Below are positions 38,173 to 46,613 of a stretch of DNA of 64,000 bases, in pieces. The stretch is from positions 62,001 through 126,000 of the forward strand of contig NZ_FPAT01000013.1 of NCBI RefSeq assembly GCF_900116555.1, given 5' to 3'. The position numbers were made by a program, and so were the translations under genes. Within the stretch, counting starts at the first letter, position 1. Every line of letters begins with the position of its first letter. The notes beneath the pieces were generated by a model that was not told where the DNA came from, ran no database searches, and worked only from the letters and a program-made list of their open reading frames with translations. The DNA is from Actinopolyspora lacussalsi subsp. righensis. Its GTDB lineage: Bacteria > Actinomycetota > Actinomycetes > Mycobacteriales > Pseudonocardiaceae.

Positions 38173-38382
38173 GTGATCCCGAACGTTTTCGGCCTCGCCC
38201 GGCAGGACGACACCGGCACCCCCGACCCGGATTCGGTGCTGCTGTGGGGAATGGAAACCGCCGAGGGCGCGGTCCTGTACTGGCAGGAGGGCGGTCGCAG
38301 CCAGTTCGCGGTGTTCGAGAACGCCGATCGCGCGGCCGAACGGTTCGGCCCGCTGTTCGACCTGGTGCTCTACCGGCCGTGA
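38173..38382 (+). CDS. Small conserved-looking protein, 69 aa
   Basis: GAGGAGG ends 5 bp before GTG 38173, a strong start signal. The product (MIPNVFGLARQDDTGTP..., LLWGMETAEGAVLYWQEGGRSQFAVFENADRAAERFGPLFDLVLYRP) has a regular beta/alpha composition. No family recognised. A dispersed palindrome follows 20 bp after the stop. Confidence 0.65.
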   Translation: MIPNVFGLARQDDTGTPDPDSVLLWGMETAEGAVLYWQEGGRSQFAVFENADRAAERFGPLFDLVLYRP

Positions 38383-38401
38383 CTACCACCCCACCGTCCG
38401 G

Positions 38402-38419
38402 CGATTTCGCGAGAAATCG
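38402..38419 (+). repeat. Dispersed palindrome, copy 8
   Basis: CGATTTC-GCGA-GAAATCG with flanking GG and ACGCCC, between convergent stops. Confidence 0.88.
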
Positions 38420-38454
38420 ACGCCCGGTCCGCACGGCGCCGTCGGCCACCGGAC

Positions 38455-39315
38455 TCAGGAGTCCCGGTCCACCGCCGCCGTGTGCCGCAGGATCGCCTCG
38501 GCCAGCGGTTCGAGCACCGCGCTGCTGAGCGCGTGCCCCATGCCGGGAACGGTGATCCGGTGGCTGCCCGCGATCACCGCCTCCAGGTGCTCGGCGTGCG
38601 GTGGTGGGTTGACCGGATCCGCCGGAGCCTCGATGACCAGTGTCGGGGTCGTCACCGCACTCAGCTCGGCCGCACGGTCGAGGCCGCCGACCTCGGCCCG
38701 GGCGTGTGCGGTGTCGGCGACGTGGGTTCCGGAGTGCTCGGCCAGGCGCTGCTCCAGGTCTCGGAACTCCTCGGGATCGAACGGCAGTACGTCGCCGTTG
38801 AGCATCCGCCAGTGCTCGACGCGCCAGGCGAGCTCATCGGCTGGATCCCGCTGCTCCCCCATCCGCTGCCACAGGCTCAGGATTCGAGGGTCGGGCCCCG
38901 GCAGCTCACCGGACTCGGGGGCTGCTCCGCCGAGCGCGGAGGTCGCGAAGACGGTCGCGCTGCGCAACCGCTCCGGGTGGTCGAGCAGCAGCAGCTGAAC
39001 CAGGACGCCGCCCAGCGACATGCCCACCACGTGTGCGCTGTCGACATCGAGAGCGTCGAGCACCGCCACCGCGTCCTCCGCCAGATCCGCGATCGTGTAC
39101 GGAGCGACGTCGAAGGCCCGCGACGATCGCCCGGTGTCACGGTGGTCGTAGCGGATCACCCGGTACCTGCTCGTCAGACGCTCCACGAACGACTCGGGCC
39201 AGGCCATACCGCTGTAGTTCGCCCCCATGATCAGCAGCAGCGGCGGGGCATCCGCATCACCCCGCTCCTCCACCCAGAGCTCGTAGTCCGGGCCGACCGT
39301 CACCGTGTGCCGCAT
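38455..39315 (-). CDS. Alpha/beta hydrolase
   Basis: A 286-aa hydrolase. Oxyanion-hole region LLLIMGANYSGMAWP, nucleophile elbow VVGMSLGGVLVQLL (Ser about 97), and late His in VPGMGHALSSAVLEPLAEAIL. The fold and sequence resemble RdmC-type methylesterases and related small-molecule esterases. Substrate unknown. It is divergent from an ECF sigma factor gene, with a dispersed palindrome between the two starts. Confidence 0.88.
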   Translation of the reverse strand: MRHTVTVGPDYELWVEERGDADAPPLLLIMGANYSGMAWPESFVERLTSRYRVIRYDHRDTGRSSRAFDVAPYTIADLAEDAVAVLDALDVDSAHVVGMSLGGVLVQLLLLDHPERLRSATVFATSALGGAAPESGELPGPDPRILSLWQRMGEQRDPADELAWRVEHWRMLNGDVLPFDPEEFRDLEQRLAEHSGTHVADTAHARAEVGGLDRAAELSAVTTPTLVIEAPADPVNPPPHAEHLEAVIAGSHRITVPGMGHALSSAVLEPLAEAILRHTAAVDRDS

Positions 39316-39389
39316 GGCAGAAAACCTACGAGGCCGAGTCGGGGCTGTCCACGGAATTTCCCCGCCACGCCGCCACCCCACCACAACGA

Positions 39390-39407
39390 CGATTTCACGA
39401 GAAATCG
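39390..39407 (+). repeat. Dispersed palindrome, copy 9
   Basis: CGATTTC-ACGA-GAAATCG; loop first base changed. It lies between divergent starts, so it cannot be a terminator for either gene here. Confidence 0.8.
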
Positions 39408-39484
39408 ACGCCGGGCGGTAACGCCGACGAGTCGCGCGACACGGAGAGGGCGTAAACGACATCCAGCGACTAGGCGGGATTGAT

Positions 39485-40057
39485 GTGGGATCTGTCGACC
39501 AACGGGGAGTCGCGTGGTTCACCGCTGTCTACGAGGAGCACTACGACGCCGTCCGCCGATACGTGCTGCGCAGGCTGCGCGATCCGAGCGCCTCGGAGGA
39601 ACTCACCCAGGAAGTCTTCGTGATCACCTGGCGGCGTCGCACCCGGGCACCGGAACACTGCTTGCCCTGGCTGTACGGCATCGCACGCCGCGTACTGGCC
39701 AACGACCGCCGAGCGGGCCGGACGAGACCCGCCTTGGTGAGTCTTCCCGGCGACGACGTGCTGCGCGACCGGCGGGAGGACCCGGCGCGCGGGGCACAGC
39801 ACGTCGACGTGCACCGAGCGATGGACGCGCTTTCCGAGACCGACCGGGAGATTCTCCGGCTGGTGGGTTGGGAGGGCCTCGACGTCGGCGACGCGGCCCG
39901 AGTGCTGGGCCGCGCGCGGGGAACGGTACGGGTTCGGCTGTTCCGCGCGCGACGACGGTTGGCGAAAGCCCTGGAAAACCCCGCTTCGGACCGGGAAAAC
40001 GGCGCTTCAGCTCCCTCCCCGGCAGTTATCGAACCATTGGAGGAGTCCCATGCGTGA
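39485..40057 (+). CDS. ECF-type RNA polymerase sigma factor
   Basis: A 190-aa sigma-70 family protein: region 2 with HYDAVRRYVLRRLRDPSASEELTQEVFVITWRRR, and region 4 with LSETDREILRLVGWEGLDVGDAARVLGRARGTVRVRLFRARRRL. Start is GTG 39485. Its end overlaps the next gene by 8 bp, which encodes a single-pass membrane protein that plausibly acts as its anti-sigma partner. The regulon is unknown. Confidence 0.92.
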   Translation: MGSVDQRGVAWFTAVYEEHYDAVRRYVLRRLRDPSASEELTQEVFVITWRRRTRAPEHCLPWLYGIARRVLANDRRAGRTRPALVSLPGDDVLRDRREDPARGAQHVDVHRAMDALSETDREILRLVGWEGLDVGDAARVLGRARGTVRVRLFRARRRLAKALENPASDRENGASAPSPAVIEPLEESHA

Positions 40058-41078
40058 CGTCGATGCCGTCCGCGAACTCGTCGGCCACGCCGACCCGACC
40101 AAAAGCACCGAGTCCGGTCCGGAACGGCCCCGCGCAGCGGATCTGATCGCACGGGCGGAACTGCGCGAGCACGCCGGAACCGAATCCACATCGCCCGAGT
40201 CACCCACCCGCCGAGGCGGGAAACCGCGCCGTCTCGTAGTGGTGGCGGCGTCGATCCTGGCAGCCGCGCTACTCGGCAGCGTTCCGCTGTTGAGCGGCAC
40301 GACGGCCGTATCCGAGCAGAGCCCGCCCGAGGTCGGGCCGGTGCGCGAAGCCACCGAACTCGGTGCGGACGTTTCCGGGCGAGCGGCCACCAACGAGCTG
40401 CTCAACAGGGCGGACGGGTTGGAGACCGCACCCTACGAAACCGCCGAGGGCGAGTTCGGCTACATCCGCACCCACGAGTGGTCCGGGTCGCTGTGCTCCT
40501 CGGAGGTGGAGCACTGCGCGCACTACCCGCGGCAGCGGGAGACCTGGTTGCGGGAGCCGGCCGTGGGAACAACGCGGACTGTTCCGCGGCCACCCGAATT
40601 CGGTTCCGACTCGGACCGGAACTTCTGGAAGCGGCAGAGCGGCTGGAGCGGACATCGCAGGACTCGCGAGGAACGGATCGGCCCGAACAGTGTCCATTTG
40701 GCGCGGTGCGTTCCCGAACGGGCCGAAAGGGTCGCGGAGTGCCTGAACGTGCGGGGGAACGACTCCCGGGACGTGTTCCGGAGCGCCGTATCGCTGTTCA
40801 AACACGAGCTGCTTCCCCGCGACGTCCGTGCGGAGCTGCTGCGGGTGCTCGCCCGCACTCCTGGCGTGCGCTTCCGGGGTGAGAGCGAGGTGCGCGGCGA
40901 TCCGGTGTTCGCGGTGGGGCTCACCAGCTCGGCGTCCGTCGGCGAGGTTTCCGAGGTGCTGCTGTTCGACAGCACGACCGGGGTGCTGCGCTCGTTCGAG
41001 AATCTCAACCTGGACCGGGGCGAACTGACCGGTTACGTGGTCTTCGAGGAGTACGGGCGGACGAACACGCGGGGCTGA
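40050..41078 (+). CDS. CU044_5270-like membrane protein, probable partner of the sigma factor
   Basis: A 342-aa protein with a cytoplasmic N-terminus (~70 residues), one transmembrane helix (LVVVAASILAAALLGSVPLLSG) and a large exported domain. The layout matches the CU044_5270 family found after ECF sigma genes. It overlaps the sigma gene, implying coupling. A classical zinc-binding anti-sigma motif (HxxxCxxC) is not present, so an anti-sigma role is inference from context. It ends before two strong hairpins. Confidence 0.8.
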   Translation: MRDVDAVRELVGHADPTKSTESGPERPRAADLIARAELREHAGTESTSPESPTRRGGKPRRLVVVAASILAAALLGSVPLLSGTTAVSEQSPPEVGPVREATELGADVSGRAATNELLNRADGLETAPYETAEGEFGYIRTHEWSGSLCSSEVEHCAHYPRQRETWLREPAVGTTRTVPRPPEFGSDSDRNFWKRQSGWSGHRRTREERIGPNSVHLARCVPERAERVAECLNVRGNDSRDVFRSAVSLFKHELLPRDVRAELLRVLARTPGVRFRGESEVRGDPVFAVGLTSSASVGEVSEVLLFDSTTGVLRSFENLNLDRGELTGYVVFEEYGRTNTRG

Positions 41079-41112
41079 GCCAACTCGCGGAGTCCACCCA
41101 CGGATACGTAGC

Positions 41113-41140
41113 GAGGGGCGTCGTCCACACGACGCCCCTC
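41113..41140. terminator. Hairpin between convergent genes (1)
   Basis: GAGGGGCGTCG and CGACGCCCCTC form a perfect 11-bp stem around a 6-base loop. Confidence 0.85.
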
Positions 41141-41180
41141 CCGGTGATGCACCGAAGCGGACAGCCCCTACCGGAGCGAG

Positions 41181-41204
41181 GGCCGGCGGGAGATCCCGCC
41201 GGCC
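41181..41204. terminator. Hairpin between convergent genes (2)
   Basis: GGCCGGCGGG and CCCGCCGGCC pair perfectly around AGAT, placed 33 bp from the sugar porter stop; likely its terminator. Confidence 0.8.
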
Positions 41205-41236
41205 GAGTACTCCGTAGGTCGAACGGCTGACCTCGA

Positions 41237-42643
41237 TCAGCTGGTGCCCATCTCCTCCAGGGAACGACCCTTCGTCTCCTTGAGGTAGCGCACCACGAAG
41301 AACAGCGAGATCAGGGCGAACGCCGCGTAGATGAAGTAGGTGACCGGCAGGTTCCAGGCCTGCATGCTCGGGAAGGTCACCGTGACCAGCCAGTTGGCGA
41401 TCCAGTTGGTCGCCGTGCCGAGGGCCAGCGCGGCGGCGCGGATGCGCGACGGGAACATCTCGCCGAGCAGCACCCACATCACGACACCCCAGGATGCCGC
41501 GAAGAAGAACACGAAGGCACTCGCCGAGACCAGCGCGAGGGCACCCCACTCGAAGGGCAGCGTGGTCTCGCCGTCGACGACGTTGGCGTAGCTGAACGCC
41601 CAGCCGGTCAGTGTCAGCGCGATGGTCATGCCCAGGGAACCGACGACCAGCAGCGGCTTGCGGCCGATCTTGTCGACCAGCGCGATCGCGACGATCGTAC
41701 CGATGATGTTCACGATGGAGGTGAACAGACTCAGCAGCAGCGAGTTGCTCTCCTCGACGCCGACGGACTGCCACAGCGTGGAGGAGTAGTAGAAGATCAC
41801 GTTGATGCCGACGAACTGCTGCAGCGCGGCGATCGCCATACCCACCCAGACGATGGGCAGCACGCCGAACTTGCCGCGCAGGTCGCTGAGCCTGGTCTTG
41901 CGCTCGCCACCGAGCGCGTTCCTGATCTCCTCGATCTTGATGTCCGCGTCCTCGGACTCGATGCGCTGCAACACCCCACGAGCCTGGTCGATCCTGCCCG
42001 CACGGACGAGGAACCGCGGGGATTCCGGGATGACCGAGGCGAGCACGAGATAGATCAACGCGGGAACGGCCTCGACGGCCAGCATCCACTGCCAGGTGTC
42101 CAGCGGGCCGAGCTGAGCCGAGGCACTGCCACCCGCCGAGGAGGCGAGCGCGTAGTTGACCAGCTGGGAAACCGCGATACCCAGCACGATCGCGAGTTGT
42201 TGTAGCGAACCGAGCCTGCCGCGATACGCGGCGGGCGCGACCTCCGCGATGTAAGCGGGGCCGATCATCGAGGCGATACCGACGGCGACACCACCGACTA
42301 TTCGCCACCAGGCGAGGTCCCAGACCGTGAAGGGCAGCGCCGAACCGATGGCACTGATGATGAACAGCACGGCCGCCACCTGCATCACCCTGGTGCGCCC
42401 GATCCGGTCGGCTATGCCACCGGCTATGGCCGCACCGAGTGCCGATCCGAGCAGCGCCGCGGCGACGGTGACACCGGTCAGTGCCGCGCCGACGCCGAAG
42501 TTCTCCTGGATGGCTCCCACCGCACCGTTGATGACCGAGGTGTCATAGCCGAACAGGAAGCCTCCCAGGGCTGCCGCCCCGGCAATCATCACCACGTGCG
42601 CAAGGTGATCGGTGGAACGACCTCTCGTCTGATCTACCGACAT
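41237..42643 (-). CDS. MFS sugar:proton symporter (sugar porter family)
   Basis: A 468-aa 12-helix transporter of the sugar porter family: GGFLFGYDTSVINGA near the start, the loop motif DRIGRTR, PESPRFLV (~215), QQFVGINVIFYYSSTLW and the C-terminal VRYLKETKGRSLEEM. Closest in type to XylE/GalP and the actinobacterial glucose permease GlcP. Substrate is a hexose or pentose. It is monocistronic, with hairpins downstream and an 8-bp inverted repeat about 30 bp upstream of the start. Confidence 0.95.
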   Translation of the reverse strand: MSVDQTRGRSTDHLAHVVMIAGAAALGGFLFGYDTSVINGAVGAIQENFGVGAALTGVTVAAALLGSALGAAIAGGIADRIGRTRVMQVAAVLFIISAIGSALPFTVWDLAWWRIVGGVAVGIASMIGPAYIAEVAPAAYRGRLGSLQQLAIVLGIAVSQLVNYALASSAGGSASAQLGPLDTWQWMLAVEAVPALIYLVLASVIPESPRFLVRAGRIDQARGVLQRIESEDADIKIEEIRNALGGERKTRLSDLRGKFGVLPIVWVGMAIAALQQFVGINVIFYYSSTLWQSVGVEESNSLLLSLFTSIVNIIGTIVAIALVDKIGRKPLLVVGSLGMTIALTLTGWAFSYANVVDGETTLPFEWGALALVSASAFVFFFAASWGVVMWVLLGEMFPSRIRAAALALGTATNWIANWLVTVTFPSMQAWNLPVTYFIYAAFALISLFFVVRYLKETKGRSLEEMGTS

Positions 42644-42669
42644 CGAAGTACTCCTGAGCCCCCGATCGC

Positions 42670-42691
42670 CGATGTGCCATGTCGCACATCG
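42670..42691. promoter_or_regulatory. Inverted repeat upstream of the sugar porter
   Basis: CGATGTGC-N6-GCACATCG is a perfect 8-bp inverted repeat 27 bp upstream of the start codon, a plausible sugar-responsive repressor site. Confidence 0.5.
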
Positions 42692-42851
42692 CTCGTTAAC
42701 GACGGGTTACGCGACAACGTAAGTCACATTCGGCCCACTTGACTTCCACGATTCAGCGTGACGCTCGCCACTGTGACGGGTTCAGATGCACACCGTTTCT
42801 GAATCGAAGCGAGCTGCGTCTGACCTGGTAACGAAAGGGTCTCGATCGGGA

Positions 42852-43433
42852 TCAGCGGCTGGTGTCGACCCTGCCGAAGTTGAGATGCGCGCGCGAGGGC
42901 GTGGGGCCGCGCTGGCCCTGGTACCGGGAACCGGCCGCCTTGCTGCCGTAGGGGTGTTCGGCCGGACTGGAGAGGCGGAACAGGCAGAGCTGGCCGATCT
43001 TCATGCCCGGCCAGAGGGTGATGGGCAGGTTCGCGACGTTGGACAGCTCCAACGTGATGTGCCCGCTGAAGCCGGGATCGATGAATCCGGCGGTGGAGTG
43101 GGTGAGCAGGCCGAGCCTGCCCAGGGAGGACTTGCCCTCCAGGCGGCCCGCCAGGTCGTCGGGAAGGCGAACCGTCTCGTAGGTGGAGCCGAGCACGAAC
43201 TCGCCCGGATGGAGGACGAACGCGTCGTCGTCGGAGTGCTCGACCAGCGAAGTCAGGTCGTCCTGCTGCAGCGAGGGGTCGATGTGGGTGTACTTGGAAT
43301 TGTCGAAGACCCGGAAGAACCGGTCCAGCCGAACGTCGATGCTCGACGGCTGGATCAGCGCGTCGTCGAACGGATCGAGTTCGAGGCGGCCCTCGTCGAG
43401 CTCTTTACGCAGGTCGCGGTCACTGAGCAACAC
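42852..43433 (-). CDS. dcd: dCTP deaminase
   Basis: A 193-aa trimeric dUTPase-fold enzyme with the Dcd/dCTP-deaminase signature: [70 protein letters not shown] and a C-terminal [14 protein letters not shown]. It converts dCTP to dUTP (or directly to dUMP in bifunctional actinobacterial forms). It is divergent from the tRNA-Gly gene 80 bp away, a stable chromosomal neighbour of the island. Confidence 0.96.
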   Translation of the reverse strand: MLLSDRDLRKELDEGRLELDPFDDALIQPSSIDVRLDRFFRVFDNSKYTHIDPSLQQDDLTSLVEHSDDDAFVLHPGEFVLGSTYETVRLPDDLAGRLEGKSSLGRLGLLTHSTAGFIDPGFSGHITLELSNVANLPITLWPGMKIGQLCLFRLSSPAEHPYGSKAAGSRYQGQRGPTPSRAHLNFGRVDTSR

Positions 43434-43513
43434 GGAAACAGCGTATCGGGTGGGTGGGTGAACATCGCCGTTGGCCGCCGTGCTAGGCTTAATTACGTCG
43501 CATTGAGGGCGAT

Positions 43514-43587
43514 GCGGGTGTAGTTCAATGGCAGAACATCAGCTTCCCAAGCTGAGAACGCGGGTTCGATCCCCGTCACCCGCTCCA
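43514..43587 (+). tRNA. tRNA-Gly (anticodon CCC)
   Basis: Acceptor stem GCGGGTG pairs with CACCCGC, the D-arm holds TAGTTCAATGGCAGAAC, the anticodon loop TTCCCAA gives CCC, the T-arm is GGGTTCGATCCCC, and the 3' end is TCCA. It is intact. Its 3' half from the anticodon loop is the left copy of the island's 60-bp direct repeat. Confidence 0.95.
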
Positions 43588-43603
43588 ACGGTGAAGGCCC
43601 AGG
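43544..43603 (+). repeat. Island attachment-site repeat, left copy
   Basis: 60 bp from the anticodon loop of tRNA-Gly through the start of its terminator are identical to 55490-55549. Integration into the 3' half of a tRNA gene that leaves the tRNA intact at one end is the classic outcome for tyrosine-recombinase elements. Confidence 0.9.
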
Positions 43604-43637
43604 CCAGGAACTTCCGGGTTCCGCCTGGGCCTTTTTC
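43594..43637 (+). terminator. tRNA-Gly terminator
   Basis: AAGGCCCAGGC and GCCTGGGCCTT form an 11-bp stem followed by TTTTT, a textbook intrinsic terminator. A nearly identical copy occurs at 55540-55583. Confidence 0.92.
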
Positions 43638-43725
43638 GTGCGCGAAGGTTGGCGGCCTGCGGCAGCAAGAACCGGCATGGTGCAGCTCCGTGGCGAAGCT
43701 CGTCTCGACTGGTCCGGGAGCGGCT

Positions 43726-44097
43726 TCAGTCCGCGAGGGCCGAGGACTCCGGCCGCACCACGAACTCGGATACCGCTGTATCCACGGTTTCCTTGAGCCG
43801 CAACAGGTTGGTACGGCTCATCGTGAGCACGATCGGGGTTCGCGCGCCGATGTAGAGATCGGCGAGGTTGAACCGGCGCCACGTCTCACCAATCAACGAG
43901 GTGCGATCGACGATCAACAACCGCTTGGCGCGGTCCAGCGGGAACGCCACACCTTCGAGCTGCTGCTTCGCGGCGGGACGCGTTGTCGCCGTCACCTCGG
44001 AACATCGACAGGGCTGGGGCGTCGTCGCGCCCGCTCCCGGATCCGTTTCGTCCGGCCGTCCCGGAACGGACTCAGTGGACTCTCGCCTCAAAGACAA
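43726..44097 (-). CDS. Hypothetical island protein, 123 aa
   Basis: The C-terminal half (RLLIVDRTSLIGETWRRFNLADLYIGARTPIVLTMSRTNLLRLKETVDTAVSEFVVRPESS) is regular and protein-like; the N-terminal half is basic and rich in Arg/Thr. Its last ~35 codons recur, about 75% identical at protein level, at 55674-55786 beyond the right attachment repeat, so it is an island-end gene. No family recognised. Confidence 0.55.
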   Translation of the reverse strand: MSLRRESTESVPGRPDETDPGAGATTPQPCRCSEVTATTRPAAKQQLEGVAFPLDRAKRLLIVDRTSLIGETWRRFNLADLYIGARTPIVLTMSRTNLLRLKETVDTAVSEFVVRPESSALAD

Positions 44098-44378
44098 TGA
44101 CGCCTCCGCTCAACAACTACGCTTTCCGCTCGTGCTTCCCGTTGCCCGGCGATCGGGCGGAGCCATCCTGAGACCAGCGCTTCCGCGAACCACTCGCTGA
44201 GTGCCATCACCTCGCGCACTTGGTGGGTGAGGTCGTTCACCAGCCGATTCCGTTCGGGATCACTCTCTCCCAGGAGAGGCGGCGTCGATCGCCGAACCGT
44301 ACGAACTCGCTCCACCAAATCTTCCAGCTCTTGCTCTCGAACCTTCGCCTCCGGGCGAGAAGAGCGCTCTTCTGACAT
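44088..44378 (-). CDS. Small hypothetical island protein
   Basis: About 96 aa from Met at 44378 (MSEERSSRPEAKVREQELEDLVERVRTVRRS...), rich in charged residues and probably helical. It is divergent from the GntR gene across a region with repeated CTGGCTAG boxes, so it is likely under that regulator. It overlaps the next minus-strand gene by 10 bp. Not recognised. Confidence 0.5.
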   Translation of the reverse strand: MSEERSSRPEAKVREQELEDLVERVRTVRRSTPPLLGESDPERNRLVNDLTHQVREVMALSEWFAEALVSGWLRPIAGQREARAESVVVERRRHCL

Positions 44379-44427
44379 CAGGCAACCCCGTTCGGAAGCT
44401 GTGCAGCTACTCAATCAACATGAACAA

Positions 44428-44463
44428 GCTAGCTAACCTGGCTAGCCATGTCAATCTGGCTAG
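44428..44463. promoter_or_regulatory. Putative GntR operator array
   Basis: GCTAGC occurs at 44428 and 44441 with a 7-bp spacer, and CTGGCTAG repeats at 44438 and 44456 (18-bp period), in the divergent space between the small island gene and the GntR gene. Confidence 0.6.
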
Positions 44464-44496
44464 GTACTAGACGGGGTTGAGCTCTAACCTGAGCAC

Positions 44497-45339
44497 ATGA
44501 GCCTTGATCCCGACGATCCTCGCCCGCCTTATGTGCAGGTAGCGAGCGCGCTTCGAGCGGCGATCCTCACGCGGACCTATCAGCCAGGGGACCGGCTGCC
44601 CTCCGGCGCCGAGCTGGGCAGACAATACGGCGTCGCTCGCATGACGGCGCAGCAGGCTCTACGGGTACTGCGCGAGGAAGGGCTGGTCACCTCGCGGCAG
44701 GGAAGCGGCGTGTTCGTGCGGGAGCGCACCGAACGGCCGGTCGGGCTGCGCCCACACATCGAACGCGCCTTCGAAGCCGAGCACATCTCGATCGACTTCG
44801 CCGGGTTCTCCGGCGAGACACTGCACGGCGCGCTCCAGGAACCGCTGGACAAGATCCGGGTGGGGCGGCTGACGCCGCAGTCGCTGCGGATTCGGATGCT
44901 GTTGCCGGACACACGGAACCCGATGCCGCTGCCCTGCAAAGTCGACGGTTTGGAGGACAGCCCGGCTTTCCGCGCACGGGCCGACGGCATCATGCGCAGG
45001 CACACCCAGGCGATCATGGCTTCGGTGCGAGAGCTCGGCTCGTTCGGTCTGGTGCCGGAGACTTCCGCCGAGGTACGGCTGCATCCGACCGCGCCGCTGT
45101 TCAAGCTCTACGTGCTGAACAACTCCGAGATCTTCTTCGGTTTCTACCCGGTTCGCGAGCACGTCGTTGCGCTGGAAGGAGAGGACACACCGGTCTACGA
45201 CCTCATGGGCAAGGACGCGACGCTGTTCCAACACGCCGCGGACGCGGACGAGGAGTTGACCGGCAGCCAGTACGTCAAGCAGTCGCAACTGTGGTTCGAG
45301 TCGATGTGGGCCACCGTCAGCCGCGAGATCCAACCATGA
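44497..45339 (+). CDS. GntR-family regulator (HutC/KorSA-like)
   Basis: A 280-aa GntR protein. HTH PPYVQVASALRAAILTRTYQPGDRLPSGAELGRQYGVARMTAQQALRVLREEGLVTSRQGSGVFV, followed by a UTRA-like domain. GntR proteins of this size control transfer and replication genes on actinomycete integrative elements (KorSA type) and sit near the att site, as here. It overlaps the following HAD gene (ATGA). A repeated box upstream is probably its operator. Confidence 0.85.
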   Translation: MSLDPDDPRPPYVQVASALRAAILTRTYQPGDRLPSGAELGRQYGVARMTAQQALRVLREEGLVTSRQGSGVFVRERTERPVGLRPHIERAFEAEHISIDFAGFSGETLHGALQEPLDKIRVGRLTPQSLRIRMLLPDTRNPMPLPCKVDGLEDSPAFRARADGIMRRHTQAIMASVRELGSFGLVPETSAEVRLHPTAPLFKLYVLNNSEIFFGFYPVREHVVALEGEDTPVYDLMGKDATLFQHAADADEELTGSQYVKQSQLWFESMWATVSREIQP

Positions 45340-46028
45340 GTGAGCACGGCACCGACCAGCAGCGGTTGCGCGAGATCCTCGCGGCGACCTCGTGCGTCAT
45401 GCTCGACTTCGACGGACCCCTCTGCGCCGTATTCGCGGATCTGGGAGCTTCGACGGTTGCCGCCCGCGCGCTCGATGCGATCCGGCAAGCCGGGTATGCC
45501 GACGTCGCGCGGCGGTGCGAAACGAGTGATCCGTTGGATCTACTGGAATCGATCGCCGCCGAGTACCCCGAACTCGTGCCGGATGTCGATGCGGTGGTCA
45601 GCGATGCCGAGAACGAAGCCGTTTCCAACGCGGCCTCGACGCCGGGAGTTGTCGAGCTGATCGAACGCTGCCACGCTTCCGGGCGGTCGCTGTGCATCGT
45701 CAGCAACAATGCCGAATCCGCCGTGCGTGCCTATCTGGCAGAGTACGGGCTTACCCGCAAGGTGGATGCCATCGCGGCACGTCGACCGGACGACGCCGCT
45801 CACCTGAAGCCGGATACGCGGCTCCTACGGCGTGTGGCCGAAGCAACCGGGAGCAGCCCCGCCGCCTGCACGCTCATCGGGGACTCTCCGAGCGACATCA
45901 AGGCCGCGCACGCCTTCGGCGCCCACGCGATCGGCTACGCGAACAAACCCGGCAAGTTTGTGAAGCTCACCAACGCCGGGGCCGACACCGTGGCAGAAAA
46001 ACTGGAACTCATCACGAGTGAGCTGTAG
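45336..46028 (+). CDS. HAD-family hydrolase
   Basis: A 230-aa HAD phosphatase: motif I VMLDFDGPLC, motif II CIVSNN, motif III HLKPDTRLL, and motif IV TLIGDSPSDIKAAHAFGAHAIGYAN. Its start overlaps the GntR stop. GntR-HAD pairs occur repeatedly on actinomycete mobile elements; the substrate is unknown and could be a nucleotide or sugar phosphate. Confidence 0.9.
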   Translation: MSEHGTDQQRLREILAATSCVMLDFDGPLCAVFADLGASTVAARALDAIRQAGYADVARRCETSDPLDLLESIAAEYPELVPDVDAVVSDAENEAVSNAASTPGVVELIERCHASGRSLCIVSNNAESAVRAYLAEYGLTRKVDAIAARRPDDAAHLKPDTRLLRRVAEATGSSPAACTLIGDSPSDIKAAHAFGAHAIGYANKPGKFVKLTNAGADTVAEKLELITSEL

Positions 46029-46613
46029 TAGCCGAGCAGCATGGCGTTCACCCGCACAGTTGGACACAACGTTTGAAAGCCTGGGTACACGATGATCGAC
46101 AAGGTCGCATGGATCAGACTCGAGAAAAGCCTTTCGATTTGCAGCCCGCGTGTAAGTCACACGTCCTCACCCCGTCAGGTCAGGAACGATCAGCCCCAGC
46201 CAAGGGAGCAAGCCTGTTACCAGAGAGCCCCTCGACCTCCGCGATTGCCCCATGCCCAGACGCATCGGACGAGGAGCCACCGCACACAGCATTGGGACGA
46301 AGCCCCTACGTGGTAGCTGCCTCAGCGCATACTCCTCCGCCGAGAGTAGATGCTAAGGGAACCGGCTGCTCTGACGCACCAGCCCGGAGCTCTCATCAGG
46401 ACTCATCTTGACAGCCATGGTGAAGACCAAGATCAAATAGTCCGCTGACCAGCATCGATACTGCTCGGCGATCGCGCCTCACGCGGCCCGAGGTCACTGG
46501 CCTGGAACGATGTCGTGGCCTCCACGTATGCTCTGCTGAGGTCGGTCGAAATGCCTCGACAGCTGGCATCGACCCCTAGAGGCATGATTAGTCACGTGTT
46601 GTGAACTGGAGTA
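46029..46613. other. Gap between HAD and methyltransferase genes
   Basis: 585 bp with no convincing gene. Base composition falls from ~65% to ~55% GC here, marking the border between the GntR/HAD module and the AT-richer restriction module. It must hold the promoter of the methyltransferase operon. Confidence 0.5.
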
